Counted from the stretch's first letter, positions 8,300 through 18,102 are shown. The stretch: DNA of 64,000 nucleotides from Neobacillus sp. PS3-12 (GCF_030915385.1 NZ_CP133268.1:1116001-1180000), one strand, 5' to 3'. Notes: generated from the letters alone by a model not told the origin. Numbers and translations are program-made.

Positions 8300-9842
8300 G
8301 ACTTTTTTCCTCTTCCCCTTTATGAATATGTGTGATCGTTTGATGCAGCCAATTACGGTCATCTTCCTTTGGATAATCGCTTCTGTAATGGCCCCCGCGG
8401 CTTTCTGTCCTTTTTAGGGCAGCTACAGTGATCAATTCCGCAACCATTACCATAAAGATCCGTTCTATATCATCGATCGAATACTCATCTAATTCTGTTA
8501 TTTCATTGACTTTAAATTGAGTTAACCAATTTACTTGCTCTTTCAGCAGTTCTTTGTTTCGAACAATACCGACATGTTCCATCATTTTGTGTTGGAGAAT
8601 TGATTTTTCCGGTAAATTAGCTTGTTTCGTGTTTATATGGTTCGGTATTTTGATAGGTTCTACAGACAATGGCTTCATCATTGCCTGGTTTATCCATTCT
8701 GACAACTTTTTCCCTTGATAAAGGCCTTCTAACAAAGAATTACTAGCCAAACGATTGGCACCATGCAGGCCAGTACAAGATGCTTCGCCAATAGCAAAAA
8801 GTCCATCCACTGTGGTCCTGCCAATTAAATCTGTCTTGATACCCCCCATTAAAAAATGGCTCCCAGGAACAACAGGAATCTTCCCCTTTGATAAATCCAC
8901 CCCATTTTCCTCGCAAATCTCGGTAATGGATGGGAACCGTGCTGTAAAGTTCGGTATCGAATCAATATCTAAATAAATCTTTTTACCTTTGCTGATATAT
9001 TCATAAATTTTTTGAGAAACAACATGTCTTGGAGCAAGGTCCTTTAACGGGTGAACTTCTTCCATAATCGGGGTACCATCTTCAGTGACCAGGATTCCTC
9101 CTTCGCCTCTGACAGCTTCTGATACCAGCCCCTTTGTTTCTCCGTTGATAGATAATAAGGTCGGATGAAATTGGTTAAACTCCATATCCGCTATTTCTGC
9201 TCCTGCCAAATAGGCCATTGCAATTCCATCGCCAGTTACCGTTTCTGCATTAGAGGTATAGGTGTACAATTGCCCGCAACCGCCCGTGGCCAGAACAGTG
9301 TTATTCCCATAATAAACATGGATTTCTCCGTTCGGTTTTTTCGTCTTTACACCAATGCACCGATTTTCTTTGACAATAAGTTCGTAGGCATATACATCTT
9401 CTTCTATTTTCACGTTATCCTTTAGTTGATCAATCAAATATTCAACCACATTTTTTCCTGTCGCATCCCCGCCACTATGGACGATCCTTTTCTCACTATG
9501 TGCCCCTTCCATTCCGAGCAGCATTTCACCATTTGAATCCATATCAAAGACCGAGCTTTTTGCAAAAATTTCTCTAATAAGTGTTGGAGCTTCATTTACA
9601 ATTTTACGAACTGACTCCACGTTGTTATGAAACCTGCCGGCCTTCAATGTATCCATAAAATGCTTGGATGGATGATCCTGTTTACCAATGGCTGCAGCAA
9701 TACCGCCTTGAGCAAGATATGAATTTGCATTTCTTACCTTCGACTTTGTGAGAATTCTCACATTTACATTTTTATTAAGAAAGGCGGCTAATTGTAAAGC
9801 TGCAACGCCGCTGCCAACAATTAATACATCATCATAGGTCAT
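8268..9842 (-). CDS. nadB: L-aspartate oxidase
   Basis: Flavoprotein that oxidises L-aspartate to iminoaspartate, the first step of NAD synthesis. The 524 residues start with the FAD-binding dinucleotide fold (VLIVGSGVAALQLA). Next come SYLAQGGIAAAIG, the active-site region FNQFHPTLL with REGGILVT and APRHVVSQKI, and the late FAD-contacting stretch GANRLASNSLLEGL. The C-terminal helical domain ends with RTESRGGHYRSDYP. GGAGG precedes ATG 9842. First gene of nadBCA, divergent from nifS-nadR. Confidence 0.96.
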   Translation of the reverse strand: MTYDDVLIVGSGVAALQLAAFLNKNVNVRILTKSKVRNANSYLAQGGIAAAIGKQDHPSKHFMDTLKAGRFHNNVESVRKIVNEAPTLIREIFAKSSVFDMDSNGEMLLGMEGAHSEKRIVHSGGDATGKNVVEYLIDQLKDNVKIEEDVYAYELIVKENRCIGVKTKKPNGEIHVYYGNNTVLATGGCGQLYTYTSNAETVTGDGIAMAYLAGAEIADMEFNQFHPTLLSINGETKGLVSEAVRGEGGILVTEDGTPIMEEVHPLKDLAPRHVVSQKIYEYISKGKKIYLDIDSIPNFTARFPSITEICEENGVDLSKGKIPVVPGSHFLMGGIKTDLIGRTTVDGLFAIGEASCTGLHGANRLASNSLLEGLYQGKKLSEWINQAMMKPLSVEPIKIPNHINTKQANLPEKSILQHKMMEHVGIVRNKELLKEQVNWLTQFKVNEITELDEYSIDDIERIFMVMVAELITVAALKRTESRGGHYRSDYPKEDDRNWLHQTITHIHKGEEEKSHEQIQTIFTA

Positions 9843-9944
9843 TTGAGAGCCTCCAATATTTACAGGTGTCTTGACATATATATTTACATAGAATTAAACT
9901 GTTGACAAGTACTTTTCTATCAAAATAATGTTTCGGAGGAGATC
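9843..9944. promoter_or_regulatory. Divergent nadB/nifS control region with phased TTKACA motifs
   Basis: TTTACA at 9859, TTGACA at 9871 and TTTACA at 9883 recur every 12 bp, and a further TTGACA lies at 9902. On the plus strand TTGACA (9871) with TAAACT (9895) can serve as a nifS promoter with 18-bp spacing. On the minus strand TTGTCA near 9906 with TAAATA about 16 bp on can serve nadB. In B. subtilis NadR represses both divergent units in the presence of nicotinate, so the repeated motifs are candidate NadR sites. The exact operator boundaries are inferred. Confidence 0.5.
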
Positions 9945-11090
9945 ATGATTTATTTTGACTTTGCTGCAACAACACCTTTAGATACAGAAGCTGCGGAAAT
10001 CTTTGTGAAAGTTGCAACAGAATACTTTGGAAACTCAAACAGCCTCCATGACATTGGCTCACAAGCAGCCGGATTATTGGAAAATTGCCGAGAAGAACTG
10101 GCTAGTTTATTAGGAATTGATCCTGCGGGACTTTATTTTACAAGCGGCGGATCCGAAGGTAATTTTTTGGCTATAGAAGCCCTGCTTTCCAATGTGGACA
10201 TTTCGAAAAATCATATCATAACCAGCATGGCTGAACATTCTTCTATTCATGGAACAATGAAAAGACTAGAAAACGAGGGTTATAGAATTACCTATCTGCC
10301 TTTTTCACCTGATGGCAGAATTGATCCAGAAACATTAAAGGCTGAACTTACACCTGAAACCGCCTTGGTTTCGATCCAGCATGTAAATTCCGAAATTGGC
10401 AGCATTCAGCCGATAAAAGAAATCTCAGAGATTTGTCGTGCTAACCAAGTTTACCTTCATAGTGATTTTGTCCAATCTTTTGGAAAAATTAATCTAAAAA
10501 AGGCTGCACAGTTCGTAAACAGCTTTAGCTTTTCTGGTCATAAAATTTACGGGCCAAAAGGTTCTGGCGGAGTATATATTAACCCGCAAATCGGCTGGAG
10601 ACCGTTTTATCCAGGAACCACCCATGAAAAAGGCTTAAGGCCTGGAACCGTCAATGTTCCTGCAATTGCGGCTATGACCGCTGCTGCCCAAAAAGTGATT
10701 GACCATATGGCTGAAGAAGAAGTGATGTTTTGTAATCTTCGCCAAGTCTTTTTGGAAAAGCTTAAACCCATTCAGGATCTTGTTACAATCATTCAAGCCA
10801 AAGGTGAGCATCAGCTTCCAAGTGTCATTGGAATGAGGATTTCTAGTATTGAAGGGCAGCTTTTAATGTTGGAATGTAATCGAGAAGGCTTTGCGATTTC
10901 AACAGGAAGTGCTTGCCAAGTGGGAATGCAGGCCCCTTCAAAAACAATGCAGGCATTAGGAGTCCCAAACGAGGAAGCCAAAGAATTTATCCGAATTTCT
11001 TTTGGAAGAACAACTACAATTGAAGAAGTTGAAAACCTTGGGGAAACGATTTGCAGTATTGTCAGCAATCTTAAGAAGCTTCTTTCTTGA
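9945..11090 (+). CDS. nifS: NifS-like cysteine desulfurase, NAD-associated
   Basis: PLP-dependent cysteine desulfurase that supplies sulfur for the NadA iron-sulfur cluster. Its 381 residues include MIYFDFAATTPLD at the N-terminus, the PLP lysine in FSFSGHKIYGPKGSGG (about residue 203), and the catalytic cysteine in ISTGSACQVGMQ (about 327). GGAGGA precedes ATG 9945. Its position divergent from nadB and upstream of nadR matches the B. subtilis nifS locus, a dedicated NAD-pathway desulfurase distinct from SufS. Confidence 0.93.
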   Translation: MIYFDFAATTPLDTEAAEIFVKVATEYFGNSNSLHDIGSQAAGLLENCREELASLLGIDPAGLYFTSGGSEGNFLAIEALLSNVDISKNHIITSMAEHSSIHGTMKRLENEGYRITYLPFSPDGRIDPETLKAELTPETALVSIQHVNSEIGSIQPIKEISEICRANQVYLHSDFVQSFGKINLKKAAQFVNSFSFSGHKIYGPKGSGGVYINPQIGWRPFYPGTTHEKGLRPGTVNVPAIAAMTAAAQKVIDHMAEEEVMFCNLRQVFLEKLKPIQDLVTIIQAKGEHQLPSVIGMRISSIEGQLLMLECNREGFAISTGSACQVGMQAPSKTMQALGVPNEEAKEFIRISFGRTTTIEEVENLGETICSIVSNLKKLLS

Positions 11091-11145
11091 TTTTTACAGC
11101 ATTGTGATAGAATAATACAAGGTAAATTTTTTTAGGAGGAATTCG

Positions 11146-11685
11146 ATGGCTGAGCCAAAAAAATTATTAGGGGACGAACGGCGCACTTGGATTTTGCAGC
11201 AGCTAAAGGATAGCAGTGCTCCTCTAACTGGAAGTGAACTGGCTGTAAAAACGAATGTAAGCAGACAAGTGATTGTTGGCGATATAACAATTTTAAAAGC
11301 TAAAAATGAACCCATTATTGCAACAAGTCAAGGATACTTGTATTTAAGGCAAAATGCGGTAACACCCATTTTTGAGCGAACCGTTGCCTGCCTTCACAAA
11401 ATTGAAGACACGGAAAAAGAATTAAATTTATTAGTGGACCACGGCGTAACTGTAAAGGATGTTAAAGTAGAGCATCCCATTTATGGCGATTTAACAGCAT
11501 CCATAATGGTTTCCAATCGGCAGGAAGTTAAACAATTTATGGAAAAGCTAAGGGCCACAAAAGCCACGTTATTAGCAGAATTAACCGGAGGGATCCACCT
11601 GCACACATTGGCTTCCAACAGCGAAACGGCTCTTTTGGATGCTGAAGCGGCGTTAAAGGATGCTGGATTTTTAATTGAAGCGTAA
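11146..11685 (+). CDS. nadR: NAD biosynthesis repressor NadR (NiaR/YrxA family)
   Basis: Transcription repressor of de novo NAD synthesis that senses nicotinate. It has 179 residues: an N-terminal winged helix-turn-helix (HTH_11, SGSELAVKTNVSRQVIVGDITILK about 27-50) and a C-terminal 3H domain whose conserved histidines appear in CLHKIEDTE, KVEHPIYGDL and GGIHLHTLA. AGGAGG precedes ATG 11146, 55 bases after nifS, so nifS-nadR is one unit. It probably acts on the adjacent nadB/nifS intergenic region. Confidence 0.93.
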   Translation: MAEPKKLLGDERRTWILQQLKDSSAPLTGSELAVKTNVSRQVIVGDITILKAKNEPIIATSQGYLYLRQNAVTPIFERTVACLHKIEDTEKELNLLVDHGVTVKDVKVEHPIYGDLTASIMVSNRQEVKQFMEKLRATKATLLAELTGGIHLHTLASNSETALLDAEAALKDAGFLIEA

Positions 11686-11737
11686 GGCTGCGTATTTGGA
11701 GAGTTGTTACATGAGGGCTCGATTGAAATGAGAGAGA

Positions 11738-11910
11738 ATCTCGTTACCATCAGACGGGAAAAACGGACCCCATGGTAACGAAAAACGGATTATTGTTACC
11801 ATTAGACGGAAAAACTAGCCCCCATGGTAACGAAAGGGAATCTTGTTACCATTAGACAAGAAAAATGGCCCCGAAGAGAACGAGAAACCGACCGAATCTT
11901 GTTACCTTAC
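11738..11910. repeat. Tandem degenerate palindromic repeats
   Basis: GTTACC recurs at 11743, 11795, 11845 and 11901, a period of 50-56 bp. In the first two units GTTACCAT is followed about 21 bases later by its reverse complement ATGGTAAC (11772 and 11824), so each unit can fold into a hairpin around a core like AGACGG-GAAAAA...CCCC. The third unit has lost its right arm and the fourth is only partial. The array lies between convergent nadR and pheA and has no open reading frame. The pattern suggests a dispersed intergenic repeat family of this genome. Confidence 0.75.
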
Positions 11911-11933
11911 CGTCCTCAAAACCCAATAAAAAC

Positions 11934-11970
11934 AACAAAGGATCCAGACAATGTAGCTGGATCCTTTGTT
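11934..11970. terminator. Bidirectional terminator between nadR and pheA
   Basis: AACAAAGGATCCAG and CTGGATCCTTTGTT form a perfect 14-bp stem around a 9-base loop, flanked by T-rich sequence on the plus strand and an A-rich stretch that gives T on the minus strand. Confidence 0.9.
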
Positions 11971-12834
11971 TTAATTAAAATCAATAAGAAATGATGGATA
12001 GCTTCCGAGAATTCTAACTCCGCATCCGAGCGCTTCGAGTTCTTCGATCGCACCTGGAATCAACACATTATCTAACTTCATTTCAAGATCAATAATGAAA
12101 AAGTAATTGCCAATGCCCGTTTTCATTGGTCTTGATTCAATTTTTGAAAGGTTGATTCTTCTCCAGGCAAAGGCAGACAATACTTGATGCAGTGCACCAG
12201 CGTAATCATCTGGTAGTGTTACCATGACGGTTGTTTTATAACCAAGAAAGGCTTCGTTCGCACTTGATTCCAAATCATATTGATCATGGGACAAGATGAC
12301 AAAGCGAGTATGGTTGTAGGCAACATCGTGAATATCTGGCTGAACAATCGCTAAGCCATATTCCTTTGCCGCTTGTTCATTTGCAATTGCCCCAGCCATT
12401 ATTTCCGGATGATCTTTTACAAAAACAGCTGCCCCAGCAGTGGAAGAAAGACTTTCGATCGAAGCCTCTTTAAAGTGACTTTGCAAAAATTTATGGCACT
12501 GCGCAATCGCATGGGAATGACTATAAATATTAGTTACATTCTTCCAGTTATCTTTATTTGCCTGATGGACCATAAAATGTTGACGGATCGGTGCTGTAAT
12601 TTCCCCAATGATCGGTATTTCAACTTCCCTTGTTAAATAATCAACTGTAATGGGAACGGACCCCTCCAAGGCATTTTCAACCGGTACAACAGCAAGGTCA
12701 ACCTCATGCTGGTCAACGGCGTCAATGCAATCGGGAATCGTTCGATACGGTAGATGATCAAGACCCGGGAAAAATCTGCTCACGGCCATTTGGGTAAACG
12801 TAGCCTTTGGGCCAAAATAACCTACTTTCACCAT
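11971..12834 (-). CDS. pheA: Prephenate dehydratase
   Basis: Converts prephenate to phenylpyruvate in phenylalanine synthesis. The catalytic domain (about 1-185) has VGYFGPKATFTQMAV, VVPVENALEGSV and YNHTRFVILS. The C-terminal ACT domain (about 200-280; LHQVLSAFAWRRINLSKIESRP) carries the ESRP motif for allosteric phenylalanine binding. The start at ATG 12834 (MVKVGYFGP) fits the family and has AGGAG six bases upstream. An alternative ATG at 12888 with a strong AAGGGGG site would add 18 residues (MSQNLLIDSDGH...). Downstream of pheB. Confidence 0.93.
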   Translation of the reverse strand: MVKVGYFGPKATFTQMAVSRFFPGLDHLPYRTIPDCIDAVDQHEVDLAVVPVENALEGSVPITVDYLTREVEIPIIGEITAPIRQHFMVHQANKDNWKNVTNIYSHSHAIAQCHKFLQSHFKEASIESLSSTAGAAVFVKDHPEIMAGAIANEQAAKEYGLAIVQPDIHDVAYNHTRFVILSHDQYDLESSANEAFLGYKTTVMVTLPDDYAGALHQVLSAFAWRRINLSKIESRPMKTGIGNYFFIIDLEMKLDNVLIPGAIEELEALGCGVRILGSYPSFLIDFN

Positions 12835-12901
12835 TTCCCTCTCCTTTTTTGTATGTCCATCGCTATCAATCAGCAAATTTTGCGACATTGTGTTTCCCCC
12901 T

Positions 12902-13357
12902 TTATGCTCCTGTTCCCAGTACCTCCACTTTATCAACAAATTCTAATTTTCGCAATTCTGTAAGAAATTCATCAATTTCCATGCGAATATCAGATGTGTT
13001 TAGTGACATGGTCACGTTCGCTCTGCCTTGCAGGGGAATGGTCTGGTGTATCGTCAGAACATTGCACCCAGAGGAAGCAACAACATTTAAAAGCTTGGAC
13101 AACGTTCCAGAACGATCCTCGAGATGAAAGAAAAGTGTAACCAACCGCTCTTGCTTGATTGAGGAAAACGGAAAGACCGTATCTCTATATTTATAAAAAG
13201 CACTTCTGCTTAAATCCACCCGATGGACGGCATCCCAGACAGAATCCGCTTTTCCCCGATCAAGCATTTCTTTGACCTCGATGGTCTTTTTCATGGCTTC
13301 AGGCAATACATCCTCACGAACCAAATAAAACTTCTTATCGAATTTGTCGGCTCTCAT
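12902..13357 (-). CDS. pheB: ACT domain protein PheB
   Basis: A 151-residue protein of the PheB family: an N-terminal helical region ([20 protein letters not shown], then [17 protein letters not shown], which looks like a helix-turn-helix) and a C-terminal ACT domain (about 70-145; [31 protein letters not shown]). Bacilli carry it between obg and pheA. Despite an old annotation as chorismate mutase it lacks those catalytic features. A regulatory, amino-acid-sensing role is inferred from the ACT fold. Confidence 0.88.
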   Translation of the reverse strand: MRADKFDKKFYLVREDVLPEAMKKTIEVKEMLDRGKADSVWDAVHRVDLSRSAFYKYRDTVFPFSSIKQERLVTLFFHLEDRSGTLSKLLNVVASSGCNVLTIHQTIPLQGRANVTMSLNTSDIRMEIDEFLTELRKLEFVDKVEVLGTGA

Positions 13358-13377
13358 CTCTCCACCCTCTTGGAACC

Positions 13378-14664
13378 CTACTCAATAAATTCAAATTCAA
13401 ATTCTAATAATTTCACAATGTCACCGTCTTTTGCCCCTCGTTTTCTTAAGGCATCGTCAACTCCCATACCACGAAGTTGGCGGGAAAAGCGGCGAATGGA
13501 TTCTTCCCTTGAAAAATCGGTCATTTTAAACAATTTTTCAACTTTTTCACCAGATACCACAAATGAACCATCTGATTCTCTGGAAATCTTAAAGGCATCC
13601 GCATCTTTTTCATGCTTATAAATGACACGATGAACACCTGTCTCCTCTTCCTGTTCAAGAGGAAATTCAGGAGTTTGCTCCAACTTATCGGCAATTGCAA
13701 ATAAGAGTTCTCTTAAGCCTTTCCTCGAAACGGCGGAAATTGCAAAAATCGGATAATCCTCCGTCAATTGCTCTTTGAATTTTTTGAGGTTTTCTTCTGC
13801 TTCCGGCATGTCCATTTTGTTGGCCACAATAATTTGTGGACGTTCAGTTAGTCTCAAATTATATTCTTTCAGTTCTTTATTGATTGTCAGGAAGTCTTCA
13901 TATGGGTCTCGCTCTTCGGTTGAGGCCATGTCGATCACATGGACAATGACTCTTGTACGTTCTATATGACGCAAGAATTGGTGCCCTAAACCAACGCCTT
14001 GGTGTGCACCCTCAATTAAACCAGGCAAGTCAGCCATAACAAAGCTCCTGCCGTCTTCTGTCTCAACCATACCAAGGTTTGGGACAATCGTTGTAAAGTG
14101 ATAATCCGCAATCTTTGGTTTCGCTGATGAAACCACCGATAATAAGGTGGATTTTCCAACACTCGGAAAACCAACAAGGCCAACGTCAGCCAGCAGCTTT
14201 AATTCGAGTATGACTTCACGTTCCTGGGCAGGTTCACCATTTTCTGATAACTCCGGAGCAGGGTTAGCAGGTGTGGCAAATCTCGTATTACCTCGTCCGC
14301 CACGGCCGCCTTTGGCTATAACGGCACGCTGTCCATGTTCAACCAAATCAGCAATGACTTCCTTTGTTTCTTCATCAATCACGACAGTACCAGGTGGTAC
14401 TTTTACAATCATATCCTTGGCATTTCTCCCGTGCTGGTTCTTGGACATCCCGTGTTCACCGCGGGGCGCTTTAAAATGATGCTGGTAACGGAAATCCATC
14501 AATGTCCTTAGTCCTTCATTTACTTCAAAAACAACATCGGCACCTTTTCCGCCGTCACCGCCGGCAGGACCACCTTTTGGAACATATTTTTCTCGGCGGA
14601 AAGCAACCATTCCATTGCCTCCGTCGCCACCTTTAACATAAATTTTAACTTGATCGACAAACAT
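13378..14664 (-). CDS. obg: Obg/CgtA GTPase
   Basis: Essential ribosome-associated GTPase linked to 50S maturation, stress response and entry into sporulation. It has 428 residues in three domains: glycine-rich Obg fold (1-158; [32 protein letters not shown]), G domain with P-loop GFPSVGKST (about 166) and NKMD, and the C-terminal OCT domain (about 350-428). It stands immediately downstream of spo0B as in B. subtilis, where the two are cotranscribed. Confidence 0.96.
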   Translation of the reverse strand: MFVDQVKIYVKGGDGGNGMVAFRREKYVPKGGPAGGDGGKGADVVFEVNEGLRTLMDFRYQHHFKAPRGEHGMSKNQHGRNAKDMIVKVPPGTVVIDEETKEVIADLVEHGQRAVIAKGGRGGRGNTRFATPANPAPELSENGEPAQEREVILELKLLADVGLVGFPSVGKSTLLSVVSSAKPKIADYHFTTIVPNLGMVETEDGRSFVMADLPGLIEGAHQGVGLGHQFLRHIERTRVIVHVIDMASTEERDPYEDFLTINKELKEYNLRLTERPQIIVANKMDMPEAEENLKKFKEQLTEDYPIFAISAVSRKGLRELLFAIADKLEQTPEFPLEQEEETGVHRVIYKHEKDADAFKISRESDGSFVVSGEKVEKLFKMTDFSREESIRRFSRQLRGMGVDDALRKRGAKDGDIVKLLEFEFEFIE

Positions 14665-14723
14665 TCTATTCCTCCCGTCTGCACTGGTTGTTTCGTCTTG
14701 CGACGGATGTAATTAGCCCGCTT

Positions 14724-15269
14724 TCACCTATTAATTATTGGCAAAAAAACTTCAAATGCGAGCTCATGTTCAGAAAATTCCTTTACCGTCAGTCCTATCT
14801 CTTTGACAGAGCTTTCAGTCAGGAATTTTTCTATCCGTGCTTTCTGCTTTATTATTCCGCTAAAATCAAAAAAGAAACGAGCTCCATCTTCCTGAGAATC
14901 AATTGAAACGGCTAAATGATTTTCATCCAATGCCGTAATGGATTCATTTAAGCAAGAAAAGAACTCTTCTGTCCATTCTGTTAGCGCAAGTTCATTGATG
15001 TACAATATACCAGACTCCTGCAGCACTTCGTATTCCAAAGTGAAAATATTGCTTTCCCAATTTGCTCGAATAAGTAATGATGCAAATAAGGGTATATGTA
15101 AATTGGAAAGCTTTGTTTCATGCTGTGTCTCGATGACAATTTCATCAATAATTGCTTTTGCTCGATCTATTCGATTTAAATCTAAATTTCCTTTAATTAA
15201 CTGCAGCTTATTTAGCCAATCATGCCGAGAATGTCGCAGCACTTCGATCATATTCCATTCTTTTTTCAT
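14724..15269 (-). CDS. spo0B: Spo0B sporulation phosphotransferase
   Basis: Relays phosphate from Spo0F to Spo0A in the sporulation phosphorelay. The phosphorylated histidine is His16 in RHSRHDWLNKLQLIKGN, equivalent to His30 of B. subtilis Spo0B. A helical hairpin for four-helix-bundle dimerisation comes first, followed by a degenerate kinase-like C-terminal domain. The 181 residues are a normal length, with a shorter N-terminus. Upstream neighbour of obg. Confidence 0.93.
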   Translation of the reverse strand: MKKEWNMIEVLRHSRHDWLNKLQLIKGNLDLNRIDRAKAIIDEIVIETQHETKLSNLHIPLFASLLIRANWESNIFTLEYEVLQESGILYINELALTEWTEEFFSCLNESITALDENHLAVSIDSQEDGARFFFDFSGIIKQKARIEKFLTESSVKEIGLTVKEFSEHELAFEVFLPIINR

Positions 15270-15474
15270 ACGTGCACTCCCACTTCAATTGTCAGAAAAC
15301 TGTTTGCTTTAGTATATCAAAAAAGTTGGCTGGAGTATGTACATTTTATGTATAATCATCCTTTTGAGGCATAATGAAGCACTGGTTGGATTGATGAAGT
15401 GTTAATTCCATTGAAGTAAAAAACACGTTTAAGAAAGCGGCTCAACGAACAGACTTTCTTATCTTTTAAAAAGA

Positions 15475-15500
15475 AAACTCTAACCAATCGGTTAGAGTTT
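15475..15500 (-). terminator. Terminator after rpmA
   Basis: On the minus strand AAACTCTAACC and GGTTAGAGTTT form a perfect 11-bp stem with a GATT loop, followed by TCTTTTT. It closes the rplU-prp-rpmA operon. Confidence 0.93.
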
Positions 15501-15511
15501 CATGCAGCAAC

Positions 15512-15805
<294 letters not shown>

Positions 15806-16147
15806 TTATTTCACCTCCCGCTTTTTGAAGGTTATTTTTAAGTTTTTCCCGTATTCTTCTTCAATCGTTTGTAATGAAATAACCATACCTTCAAGAAGAA
15901 TCTGAACCTTCTCAATGATGTCCTCCGATAGGTTTTCCGAAAGAACACAGCGGAGAAAACCGTTTCCTTGTTTAATCTCGGGTATAACGCCCGTTAAGGC
16001 ATGGATGGCATTAATTGTGCCAACAGAAACTGCCGATACGCCTGCACAGACAATATCCTTGCCCCGTTCAGCAAAAAAAGCATGTCCCCTTATTTCAAAC
16101 TCCCGAATCTGATCAGATCCTGTACGAGTGATCGTAATTTCAATCAT
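15806..16147 (-). CDS. prp: Ribosomal-processing cysteine protease Prp
   Basis: Cysteine protease that trims the N-terminus of L27. The 113 residues carry the catalytic His in IRGHAFFAERG (about 22) and Cys in DIVCAGVSAVS (about 34), the Prp (YsxB) signature. It lies between rplU and rpmA and abuts rpmA with no gap. Confidence 0.95.
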   Translation of the reverse strand: MIEITITRTGSDQIREFEIRGHAFFAERGKDIVCAGVSAVSVGTINAIHALTGVIPEIKQGNGFLRCVLSENLSEDIIEKVQILLEGMVISLQTIEEEYGKNLKITFKKREVK

Positions 16148-16164
16148 CTATATTGCTCAACACC

Positions 16165-16473
16165 TTATGCGTTGATTTTTTCAATGATGACTTTAGTATA
16201 CGGCTGACGATGACCTTGCTTTTTACGATTGTTTTTCTTAGCTTTATACTTGAAAACAATGATTTTCTTCTGACGGCCTTGTTTTTCAACTTTAGCTGTA
16301 ACAGTAGCGCCTGCAATAACAGGGCTTCCTACTTTTACATTTTCTCCGCCTACGAAAAGAACTTTATCAAAAGTAACTGTTTCGCCTGCTTCAGCAGTAA
16401 GCTTTTCAATGTAAATAGCTTGACCTTCTTCAACTTTCACTTGCTTTCCACCAGTTTCGATAATTGCGTACAT
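16165..16473 (-). CDS. rplU: Ribosomal protein L21
   Basis: Binds 23S rRNA in the large subunit. It has 102 residues, [18 protein letters not shown] to the basic [25 protein letters not shown] 16473 is the start, since AAGGAGGTG lies seven bases upstream; an in-frame GTG overlaps that site and is not used. First gene of rplU-prp-rpmA, preceded by a structured leader. Confidence 0.97.
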   Translation of the reverse strand: MYAIIETGGKQVKVEEGQAIYIEKLTAEAGETVTFDKVLFVGGENVKVGSPVIAGATVTAKVEKQGRQKKIIVFKYKAKKNNRKKQGHRQPYTKVIIEKINA

Positions 16474-16481
16474 GAACTGCA

Positions 16482-16573
16482 CCTCCTTATAAACTCAGAC
16501 TCGCCAATTACAGGCGTTTTGCATAGGCAAAAGCTTACTACCTGTTCTGAGCGGTTGTAGCACGGGTGCTACA
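16482..16573 (-). ncRNA. L21 leader (ribosomal protein autoregulatory element)
   Basis: On the minus strand the rplU leader holds a perfect hairpin TGTAGCA-CCCG-TGCTACA (16556-16573). It is followed by an outer stem CTCAGA/TCTGAG (16546-16551 with 16494-16499) enclosing hairpins TTTTGC-CTAT-GCAAAA and CGCC-TGTAATT-GGCG. Position and layout match the L21 leader RNA of bacilli, thought to mediate feedback by L21. Confidence 0.8.
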
Positions 16574-16605
16574 AACATAACATTAAAATCCTACCACATT
16601 CACAG

Positions 16606-18102
16606 TCAATGGTCAATAGGATTCCTTTTTTTATCATAAAACTCTTCAACATCTGCAAATTGTTTTAGATTATAGTATGGACTAACTGCAGGGAGAATTT
16701 CAAAAAACACTTTTAAATGGGTCGCTTCTTCAAAATAGCTTTGAAAACTTTTGCCTGGCCCTTCGAACGCCGCTTTAACCTCCTGTGTTGTTTCAACAAG
16801 CACGGCCTCGAATTCGGAATGACGATGTTCAAATAATTCTCTTTCAAGCTGGAAGGCAACTGTTTCCGCACTTAAGATTCGTCCTGTCCCTTCACATACA
16901 GGGCATTTTACTTTTAATGCCTCGGATAAAGAAACCCTTGTCTTTTTTCTTGTTAGCTGGAGAATGCCAAGCGGGGTGAAGCCGATCACCCTTGTCCTTT
17001 TTTCATCCTTTTTGCATTCTTGTTCCATTGTTTCTGATATGAATTGCCTGTGGTGGTCTTTTTTCATATCAATAAAATCAGCGAGAACCATACCGCCCAC
17101 ATCGCGGAGACGAAGCTGTCGGGCAATTTCGATTGCTGCTAGTTGATTGGTTTTTACAACGGTGTCTTCAAGCTCGCTCTTCCCTGAAAATTTACCAGTA
17201 TTTACATCAATAATGGTCAGGGCCTCGGTTTCATCAAAAATGAGATAGGCCCCATTCTCCAGCCAAACCACTCTTTTTAATGCTTTTTCAATTTCATGCT
17301 CAACCCGATAAGTTGAAAAAATATTTTCTTTTTCCTGATAATAACGAAGCACTACCTTACCCATTTTAACAGGCTCAGTTCCTTCAAGTTTCTGCTTGAA
17401 CCTAACGTCATCAGCAATGACTTCACCCGAGGACATTTTTGCGATGGATTCAATCACCTTTTCAGAAAATAGATCCTTTTCAAAGAGAATTCCCGGATGG
17501 TTTAAAACAGATGCCTTTTGAAGCATCTGTTCAAAACTAATCCGCAGCATATCCAACTCTGCACGAAGTTCCTGCTCGGTACAATTCATGCTGGAAGTTC
17601 GAAAAATGATCCCTTCATCCTGATCTTTCATTTGCTTGCCAAGCTGGCGGAGAACTGTTTTCTTTGATTCATCAGCAATTTTTTTTGAGACGGCCACATA
17701 ACGCCCATATGGCATGTATATTAAATTGTCCCCTTGGATTTCAATAATTCCTGTTGCTTTTGGCCCCTTTGTTCCGGTTGCATCCTTTTCAATCTGCACA
17801 AGGATTTTCTCACCTTGATGGACAAATTTGGCGATACTTTTTTGCTCTTTTATCGCTTTTTCCTCTGCCGCTAACACGAAACTTGCAAGAAGGTTCCGCG
17901 GTATATAGGCATTTTTTCCTTCACCGATATCTACAAAAGCAGCATTCATTCCCGGTAAAACCCTTGTTACTGTACCGTAAAAAATATTTCCAACCAATGA
18001 ATGGTCTTCTGGATGATCAATAAACAGTTTTTCTACTTTATTGTTAATGAATAGAGCAAATCGCTTTTCCCTTGCAGCGTAATTGATAATTAATGTTTCC
18101 AA
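16606..18102 (-). CDS. rng: Ribonuclease E/G family protein
   Basis: Endoribonuclease of the RNase E/G family. The N-terminal S1 domain (about 35-120) is followed by RNase H-like and DNase I-like segments, including the metal-site motifs IDVNTGKF and VLADFIDMKKDHHR. A zinc-link CPVCEGTGR lies near the C-terminus. The chosen start is TTG 18102 (giving METLIINYAAREKRFALF), with AGGTGAGG eight bases upstream. A GTG five codons earlier has no clear ribosome-binding site. About 498 residues. B. subtilis lacks this gene; many other bacilli carry it next to rplU. Confidence 0.92.
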   Translation of the reverse strand: METLIINYAAREKRFALFINNKVEKLFIDHPEDHSLVGNIFYGTVTRVLPGMNAAFVDIGEGKNAYIPRNLLASFVLAAEEKAIKEQKSIAKFVHQGEKILVQIEKDATGTKGPKATGIIEIQGDNLIYMPYGRYVAVSKKIADESKKTVLRQLGKQMKDQDEGIIFRTSSMNCTEQELRAELDMLRISFEQMLQKASVLNHPGILFEKDLFSEKVIESIAKMSSGEVIADDVRFKQKLEGTEPVKMGKVVLRYYQEKENIFSTYRVEHEIEKALKRVVWLENGAYLIFDETEALTIIDVNTGKFSGKSELEDTVVKTNQLAAIEIARQLRLRDVGGMVLADFIDMKKDHHRQFISETMEQECKKDEKRTRVIGFTPLGILQLTRKKTRVSLSEALKVKCPVCEGTGRILSAETVAFQLERELFEHRHSEFEAVLVETTQEVKAAFEGPGKSFQSYFEEATHLKVFFEILPAVSPYYNLKQFADVEEFYDKKRNPIDH

